Of a DNA stretch of 11,609 bases, positions 7,461-11,609 are shown piece after piece. The translations under genes were made by a program, and so were the position numbers. The DNA is from Pseudomonadota bacterium (GTDB lineage Bacteria > Pseudomonadota > Alphaproteobacteria > Acetobacterales > Acetobacteraceae): the NCBI GenBank assembly GCA_021805485.1, contig JAJZFF010000217.1, positions 1 through 11,609 of the forward strand, in the 5' to 3' direction. Every line of letters starts with the position of its first letter. Positions within the stretch are counted from its first letter, which is position 1. The notes under the pieces are model-generated. The model was not told where the DNA came from. It searched no databases and worked only from the letters and a program-made list of their open reading frames with translations.

Positions 7461-8255
7461 CTAACGCCAGAGGCGGCGGCCGGTGCCATCCGGCCCGCGG
7501 AGTGCGTCGCGCGCCGCCTCGATCGCGCCGGGGTTGCCGACGAGCGAGGGCTTCACCACCTCGAAATAGGGCGAGACATCGAAGTCGCGTGGCACGAAGA
7601 GTTGATGATCGCGCACGCGGAGAATTTCGGCGACGCAGATATCGCAATCATGTGCGTGCGAGTCGTTTGGGCCGATCATCGGCAGGATCGGATAAAGTAC
7701 CGACTGGAAGGCCTGTGCGACGAGTGTCGAGCAGATCGCGCGCGTGGGGTCACCGGCGCCGAAGGCGATGAGGCGGCGGCGCAGATGCACCGGCACCGGC
7801 GGGGTCGGGATCATGTAGCGTAGAAGATCGAATACGTTCCGCAGATCGTAGCGGGCGCCGCGGCGGGATAGTGCGAAATCGATCACGCGCTGTCGTTCGC
7901 TTTCCGACAGGCCGACCGCGCGGCAGATGCGCAGATGATAATCTCTGAATGCTTCGAGCCCCACCATCCGCACGCCCTCGACCACATCGGCTTCGATAAA
8001 GCACGGTTCGGGAGGCGTATCCGGCAGGCGCCGCCGCAGGCCGACATAAAGCGCGACGTGCGACCAGGTGGACTGGGTCAGATACTTGATGGCGATGCTG
8101 AACCGGCTGTGACCCTCTACCAGCACCACGTCGGCGGGTTGGAGACAGGCAACAAGCTGGCCGATATCCGTTGCCGGGGCGATGGCGTGGCCGTGCGTGG
8201 GAGCGGACAGAAAGCGTGCAAGCCGGGTACCGATCCAGCCGGCAACGCGGTTCAT
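7461..8255 (-). CDS. YiiX/YebB-like permuted papain-fold hydrolase
   Basis: This 264-residue protein belongs to the circularly permuted NlpC/P60 (papain-like) group often named YiiX/YebB-like or 'lipo-like'. In this permuted arrangement the His precedes the Cys. The motif 'ADVVLVEGHSRFSIAIKYLT' (41-60) leads into 'STWSHVALYVG', with catalytic His at 66. FIEAD places an acidic residue at E88, and AICSTLVAQAF supplies the nucleophile C175. Family members are thought to hydrolyse amide or thioester bonds, possibly on lipids or peptidoglycan fragments; the substrate is not known here. Although residues 4-17 are partly hydrophobic, no clear signal peptide or lipobox is visible, so localisation is uncertain. 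The ATG at 8255 overlaps the stop codon of an 11-codon frame (8255-8290) that has a far better ribosome binding site, suggesting coupled translation. The gene is convergent with the dehydratase and 132 bp downstream of cueR. Confidence 0.82.
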   Translation of the reverse strand: MNRVAGWIGTRLARFLSAPTHGHAIAPATDIGQLVACLQPADVVLVEGHSRFSIAIKYLTQSTWSHVALYVGLRRRLPDTPPEPCFIEADVVEGVRMVGLEAFRDYHLRICRAVGLSESERQRVIDFALSRRGARYDLRNVFDLLRYMIPTPPVPVHLRRRLIAFGAGDPTRAICSTLVAQAFQSVLYPILPMIGPNDSHAHDCDICVAEILRVRDHQLFVPRDFDVSPYFEVVKPSLVGNPGAIEAARDALRGPDGTGRRLWR

Positions 8256-8290
8256 CAGTGGCGCTGACCTTGCGCGCCGTATCGCGCCAT
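8255..8290 (-). CDS. Possible 11-codon leader peptide, coupled to hydrolase
   Basis: The frame encodes MARYGAQGQRH and stops at a TGA whose A is the first base of the hydrolase ATG (TGATG arrangement). Its ATG is preceded by the strongest ribosome binding site in the neighbourhood, GGGAGGAG (8296-8303 on the plus strand), five bases upstream, whereas the hydrolase start has none of its own. Ribosomes ending the short frame could restart directly on the hydrolase. The peptide has no obvious attenuator codon run. The alternative is that the hydrolase has a longer, unannotated start in another frame, but no ATG, GTG or TTG in its own frame fits this binding site. Confidence 0.45.
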   Translation of the reverse strand: MARYGAQGQRH

Positions 8291-8295
8291 GTGCG

Positions 8296-8303
8296 CTCCT
8301 CCC
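8296..8303 (-). promoter_or_regulatory. Strong Shine-Dalgarno of the leader frame
   Basis: Read on the minus strand this is GGGAGGAG, followed by CGCAC and ATG. It sits about 40 nt upstream of the hydrolase ATG, too far to serve that start directly, and therefore supports translation of the short leader frame. Confidence 0.6.
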
Positions 8304-8335
8304 GGTGTCGTATTCCGACGGATTATCCAGAGCAA

Positions 8336-8365
8336 ATCATAAGCCGCAGCGAAGGCTTGAATCAA
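8336..8365 (-). promoter_or_regulatory. Candidate promoter for leader and hydrolase genes
   Basis: On the minus strand TTGATT (8365-8360) and TATGAT (8341-8336) are separated by 18 nt and match the sigma70 consensus at four and five of six positions. They lie in the 132-bp gap after cueR. Transcription would begin near 8329, giving a leader of about 39 nt before the short frame. This would let the hydrolase be expressed apart from the pump-cueR unit. Confidence 0.45.
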
Positions 8366-8387
8366 AGGAAAGAATGACCGGCGGCGT

Positions 8388-8801
8388 TCAACTTCCGGGG
8401 TTTGCCAGTTCTTCGAGAATGGGGCAGTCCGGCCTGTCACTGCCATGGCAGCTTTCAACGAGGCGCCTCAGCTCCGCGCTCATGGAATGTAGCGCCGCTG
8501 CTTTCGCCTCGAGTTCGGCGATATGGGCAACGGCGATGGCCTTCACGTCGCGAGAGGGGCGGTTACGGTCGCGCCAGAGCGAAAGCAATGCCCGGATATC
8601 GACGATGGCAAAGCCGAGGTCACGGGCGCGGTGAATGAAGCGCAGCTCGTGCACCAACCGCTCATCGTAAAAACGGTAATTGTTGGCTTCGCCGCGCAGC
8701 GGCGGCGTGATCAGGCCGATCCGTTCGTAATGGCGGATCATCTTGGCCGAAACGCCGCTCCGCGCCGCGGCCTCGCCGATCGTGATCTCCGTCCGGGTCA
8801 T
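8388..8801 (-). CDS. cueR: CueR-like copper(I)-responsive MerR regulator
   Basis: This 137-residue MerR-family regulator binds DNA as a dimer and typically activates copper-export genes in response to Cu(I). Residues 5-75 hold the winged helix-turn-helix: 'TIGEAAARSGVSAKMIRHYE' (7-26) followed by RIGLITPPLR and NYRFYDE. A long dimerisation helix spans about 85-115. The metal loop has C118 and C126 in the pattern C-x7-C ('CHGSDRPDCPI'), as in E. coli CueR. S83 in 'RPSRDVK' occupies the position of the Ser that marks monovalent-metal sensors rather than the Cys of zinc or mercury sensors. It lacks the CCHHRAG tail of E. coli CueR. GTGAGG precedes the ATG by seven bases. It starts 24 nt after the RND pump stop on the same strand and is probably co-transcribed with it. 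No copper-transporting ATPase or CueO-like gene is present in the window. Confidence 0.88.
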   Translation of the reverse strand: MTRTEITIGEAAARSGVSAKMIRHYERIGLITPPLRGEANNYRFYDERLVHELRFIHRARDLGFAIVDIRALLSLWRDRNRPSRDVKAIAVAHIAELEAKAAALHSMSAELRRLVESCHGSDRPDCPILEELANPGS

Positions 8802-8819
8802 GCTGCCGCCTCACGCTAC

Positions 8820-8845
8820 ATGAGGTCAGCCATGGCTGACCTCAT
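8820..8845. promoter_or_regulatory. Perfect 26-bp palindrome over the RND stop codon
   Basis: The 26 bases at 8820-8845 read the same on both strands, with no spacer (half-site ATGAGGTCAGCCA, centre between 8832 and 8833). It covers the last six codons and the TGA of the RND pump and ends 18 bases before the cueR ATG. It could be a dimeric-regulator operator or an RNA hairpin separating pump and regulator expression. It does not match the CCTTCC-type CueR box, and no T-run follows on the minus strand. Confidence 0.8.
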
Positions 8846-11609
8846 CCTCCGTACGATGCTTCTGACCTACCACCATATAAACCGCGGGCAGCACGAACAA
8901 CGTGAAAAGTGTGCCTATCGAAAGGCCTGCGGCGATCACCATGCCCATGTTGAACCGGGCGGCCGCGCCGGCGCCGCTGGCGATGATCAGCGGCAGTACG
9001 CCCAGCACCATGGCTGCCGTGGTCATCAGGATCGGCCGCAGCCGGATGCCGACCGCGTGCTCGATCGCCTCGCGCTTGGTCATGCCGGCGAGTTGCGCTT
9101 CGTTCGCGACCTCGACGATCAGGATGCCGTGCTTGCTGATCAGTCCCATCAGCGTGACCAGACCCACCTCGGTATAGATGTTCAGGCTGAGCCCGAAGCC
9201 GAGATAGATAAAGATCAGCGCGCCGACGATGGCCATCGGCACCGAAACCAGAATGATGAGCGGATCGCGGAACGAATTGAACAGTGCCGCGAGCGCAAGG
9301 AAAATCACGATCACCGCGAAGCCGAATGTCGCGAGGAAGCCGCCCTGTTGCTGGATGAACTGACGCATCGGGCCGCCGTAATCCACCTCGTACCCGCTCG
9401 GAAGATCCTTCGCCGCGATCTGCTGCAGTACCTTCACCGCCTCGCCGGTGGAGACGCCCGGCGCTGCGACACCCTGGATCGTTGCGGCGTTCAACTGCTG
9501 AAAGTGGTTGACGGATTCCGGGATGACCTCATTGCGGATGGTTGCGATCGCGCCAAGCGGGATCGGGACGCCGTTGATGTTGGCGACCGGATAGTCGAGC
9601 AACTGTGACACGTTCAGCCGGCTTGCCTGGGTGACCTGCGGGATCACCTTGTAAGAGCGGTTGTCGAGGCTGAAATAATTCACGTAAAGCCCGCCAAGCG
9701 CCTGTGCCATCGCGGCGCCAACCTGACTCATGTCGAGCCCGAGAGTGGCCGCCTTGGCACGGTTGATCACGACGGTGGCCTGCGGCTGATCGATCTTCAG
9801 GTCGCTTTGCAGGAAGATGAACTTGCCGGTCTTCAGCGCTCCGGCCAGCACTTTCTGCGCCACGCCGTTGAGGGCGCTGAACGGATCGGTCGTCTTGATC
9901 ACGAACTGCACCGGCAGACCCTGCGAGCCAGGAAGCGGTGGGGGCTGGAATGCGACAATCTGTTGGCCGGCGACACCCTCTGCCGCCTGCTTCTGGATTT
10001 CGTTCTGCAATGCAGTTGCCGACTTCGTCCGTTCCGTCCAGGGTTTGAGGACCATGCCGGCGATCGCGAAGGTCGGCGTTTCGAACTGGAAGGTATGGCC
10101 GACCGACTTGTGCGACATCATCAGCCGGTTCAACTCCCGGTCCCAGAGCAGCTTCTGCTGGAGGGTGGCATTCGGCGCCGAGGTCGAGGAGAGGATCACC
10201 ACGCCCTGGTCTTCCTGCGGCGCGAGTTCGCTCTTCGCCCCGGCGGCGAGGAAATAGATGCTGCCGAGCACGATGGCGCCGAAGACGAGCGTGACCGGCA
10301 GGGTGCGCAGACTGCTGCGAAGCATCCGCATGTAGCGCCGATGCACCGTGTTGAAGAGTTTGTCGATGAAGTGAACGAGGCGGGCTTCCCAGTCGGTGCC
10401 GTCGCGCGGAATGTGATGCAGCAGGCGGGAGGAGAGCATCGGCGAGAGGGTGAGCGCGATGATCGCCGACACCGTCACCGCCGAGACCAGGGTAAAGGCG
10501 AACTCGGTGAACAGGGCGCCGGTCAGACCGGACTGGAAGCCGATCGGCACATAGACCGCGGCGAGAACGACGGTCATCGCAATGATCGGATTGGCGAGTT
10601 CGGCGGCGGCGTTGATCGCGGCGTGCAGTTTCGTTTCGCCGTTGTCGAGATGGCGGTTGACGTTCTCGACAACGATGATCGCATCGTCCACCACGAGGCC
10701 GATTGCCAGCACGAGGGCCAGCAGCGTCAGCAGATTGATCGAGAAGCCGAGCATCAGCATTGCCGCGAATGTGCCGATCAGCGAAAGCGGGATCGCGATC
10801 ACGGGGATAAACACCGATCGCGGCGTGCCAAGGAAGGCGAAAACCACGAGCACGACAATCAGCAGAGCCTCGATCAGTGCCGCGACCACCTCATGGATCG
10901 AGGCGTTCACGAAGGCCGCCGAGTTGTAGACAATCGCGCCGTCGAGCCCTGCCGGCAACTGCTTCTGGATTTCCGGGAAGCGCTTCTCGACGCCGCTGAT
11001 TACCGAGAGCAGGTTGGCGGCGGGTGCGACCTGGATGCCGATATAGACACCCGGCTTGCCGTCGAAGGCGACTTCGGCATCATAGCTGTCGGAGCCGAGC
11101 TTCACCCGCGCCACATCGCCGAGCCGCACGATTGCGCCACCCGACTGCTTGACGATCAGACGGCGGAACGCGGCGGCGCTGTGCAGCGAGGTCGATGCCG
11201 TCAGCGTATCCTGGGTCATCGTGCCCTTGGTGTTGCCAAGCGCGCTGATAAAATCGTTGCCGGCAAGCGCATCGTAGACATTGGTCGCGGTCAGGCCATA
11301 GGCCGCGAGCTTCGCGGGCTCCAGCCAGATCCTCATCGCAAAGTTCTGCGCGCCAAGAATCTCCGCCGTCTGCACTCCCGGCACCGACTGCAACTGCGGT
11401 TGCACGACTCGGGTGAGATAGTCCGTGATCTGGTTCGGTGACAGGACGTTGCTCTTGAAGCCGATATACATGGCATCGAGCTGCTGGCCGACCTGCAGCT
11501 TGAGCTGGGGTTGCTGTGTACCCGACGGCAACTGGTTCAAAACCGACTGGATCTGAGCCTGGATCTCGGTCAGCGCCTTGTCCGGATTGTAGTTGAGGAT
11601 GAGGAAGAC
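8826..11609 (-). CDS. HAE1-type RND efflux pump, inner-membrane subunit, partial
   Basis: The C-terminal 927 residues of an AcrB-like proton-driven transporter are present; the reading frame stays open through the right edge and roughly 100 N-terminal residues are missing. Such pumps form trimers in the inner membrane and, with a periplasmic adaptor and an outer-membrane channel, expel drugs, detergents or signalling molecules. The paired proton-relay aspartates are in 'GLVVDDAIIVVENVNRH' (codons at 10683-10688), equivalent to AcrB D407/D408, and the partner lysine is in 'LMGLISKHGILIVEVANE', equivalent to K940. This arrangement marks the multidrug HAE1 class, not the heavy-metal HME class. 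Several membrane helices flank each motif, and porter-domain segments such as 'GLPVQFVIKTTDPFSALNGV' and 'LPSGYEVDYGGPMRQF' lie between. The adaptor gene would normally be upstream, beyond the window. The TTG at 11540 is an internal Leu codon, not the start. cueR follows 24 nt after the stop. Confidence 0.95.
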   Translation of the reverse strand, partial: VFLILNYNPDKALTEIQAQIQSVLNQLPSGTQQPQLKLQVGQQLDAMYIGFKSNVLSPNQITDYLTRVVQPQLQSVPGVQTAEILGAQNFAMRIWLEPAKLAAYGLTATNVYDALAGNDFISALGNTKGTMTQDTLTASTSLHSAAAFRRLIVKQSGGAIVRLGDVARVKLGSDSYDAEVAFDGKPGVYIGIQVAPAANLLSVISGVEKRFPEIQKQLPAGLDGAIVYNSAAFVNASIHEVVAALIEALLIVVLVVFAFLGTPRSVFIPVIAIPLSLIGTFAAMLMLGFSINLLTLLALVLAIGLVVDDAIIVVENVNRHLDNGETKLHAAINAAAELANPIIAMTVVLAAVYVPIGFQSGLTGALFTEFAFTLVSAVTVSAIIALTLSPMLSSRLLHHIPRDGTDWEARLVHFIDKLFNTVHRRYMRMLRSSLRTLPVTLVFGAIVLGSIYFLAAGAKSELAPQEDQGVVILSSTSAPNATLQQKLLWDRELNRLMMSHKSVGHTFQFETPTFAIAGMVLKPWTERTKSATALQNEIQKQAAEGVAGQQIVAFQPPPLPGSQGLPVQFVIKTTDPFSALNGVAQKVLAGALKTGKFIFLQSDLKIDQPQATVVINRAKAATLGLDMSQVGAAMAQALGGLYVNYFSLDNRSYKVIPQVTQASRLNVSQLLDYPVANINGVPIPLGAIATIRNEVIPESVNHFQQLNAATIQGVAAPGVSTGEAVKVLQQIAAKDLPSGYEVDYGGPMRQFIQQQGGFLATFGFAVIVIFLALAALFNSFRDPLIILVSVPMAIVGALIFIYLGFGLSLNIYTEVGLVTLMGLISKHGILIVEVANEAQLAGMTKREAIEHAVGIRLRPILMTTAAMVLGVLPLIIASGAGAAARFNMGMVIAAGLSIGTLFTLFVLPAVYMVVGQKHRTEDEVSHG

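Noticed and set aside
8820..8845. The palindrome as a CueR operator
   Set aside because: It lacks the CCTTCC/GGAAGG half-sites, has no spacer and is not placed between -35 and -10 elements.
8523..9608. 361-codon plus-strand frame across cueR and the pump C-terminus
   Set aside because: It is antisense to two clearly recognised genes, and its His, Arg and Asp richness is typical of a shadow.
9807..11441. 544-codon open frame on the plus strand
   Set aside because: It is antisense to the certain RND pump gene, is loaded with His, Arg, Glu and Asp as expected from GC-rich shadow frames, and has no recognisable domain.
11538..11540. TTG at 11540 as the pump start codon
   Set aside because: The frame continues to the window edge with residues typical of the porter region, and the AcrB alignment needs about 100 more residues upstream.
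1..11609. CRISPR array, toxin-antitoxin pair or defence island
   Set aside because: No regularly spaced repeats and no genes of those families were found in the window.

Overview
The window reads as GC-rich alphaproteobacterial chromosome. An acetic-acid-bacteria or other Rhodospirillales-like source is my guess from codon usage and the gene families; no marker gene settles it. It holds one tRNA, seven protein genes I can name by family (one cut by the right edge), and two weakly supported small or orphan reading frames.

Left end (1-1019): a complete tRNA-Tyr(GUA) is followed by an AT-rich tract, at about 190-345, that is unlike the rest of the window. The tract contains a perfect 17-bp inverted repeat and two overlapping, mutually exclusive hairpins. 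Beyond it lies an orphan frame at 383-943 with a good ribosome binding site but no family I recognise. A tRNA followed by compositionally foreign DNA suggests an old integration site; this is inference.

1020-4731, minus strand: pncA (nicotinamidase, NAD salvage) lies 13 nt upstream of a large AsmA-family envelope protein gene. They are probably co-transcribed.

4861-7406, plus strand: a two-gene sugar-acid operon diverges from pncA. It encodes an SDR very close in motif pattern to 2-keto-3-deoxy-L-fuconate 4-dehydrogenase, followed by an IlvD/Edd-family dehydratase of the D-xylonate dehydratase (XylD) type. Together they would dehydrate an aldonate to a 2-keto-3-deoxy acid and then oxidise it at C4. 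That is the 'diketo-hydrolase' route, not the Weimberg route for which XylD is best known. The operon ends at a very strong hairpin shared with the convergent gene on the other side.

7461-11609, minus strand: in transcription order this holds an HAE1-type RND efflux pump (5' end outside the window), a CueR-like copper(I)-sensing MerR regulator 24 nt after the pump stop codon, then an 11-codon leader frame that overlaps a YiiX/YebB-like permuted papain-fold hydrolase gene. A perfect 26-bp palindrome covers the pump stop codon just before cueR. The leader/hydrolase pair has its own candidate promoter.

I found no intact mobile element, CRISPR array, toxin-antitoxin pair or defence system. The observations most worth a second look are the non-classical pairing of dehydratase and 4-dehydrogenase, the palindrome between the pump and cueR, and the coupled leader peptide.
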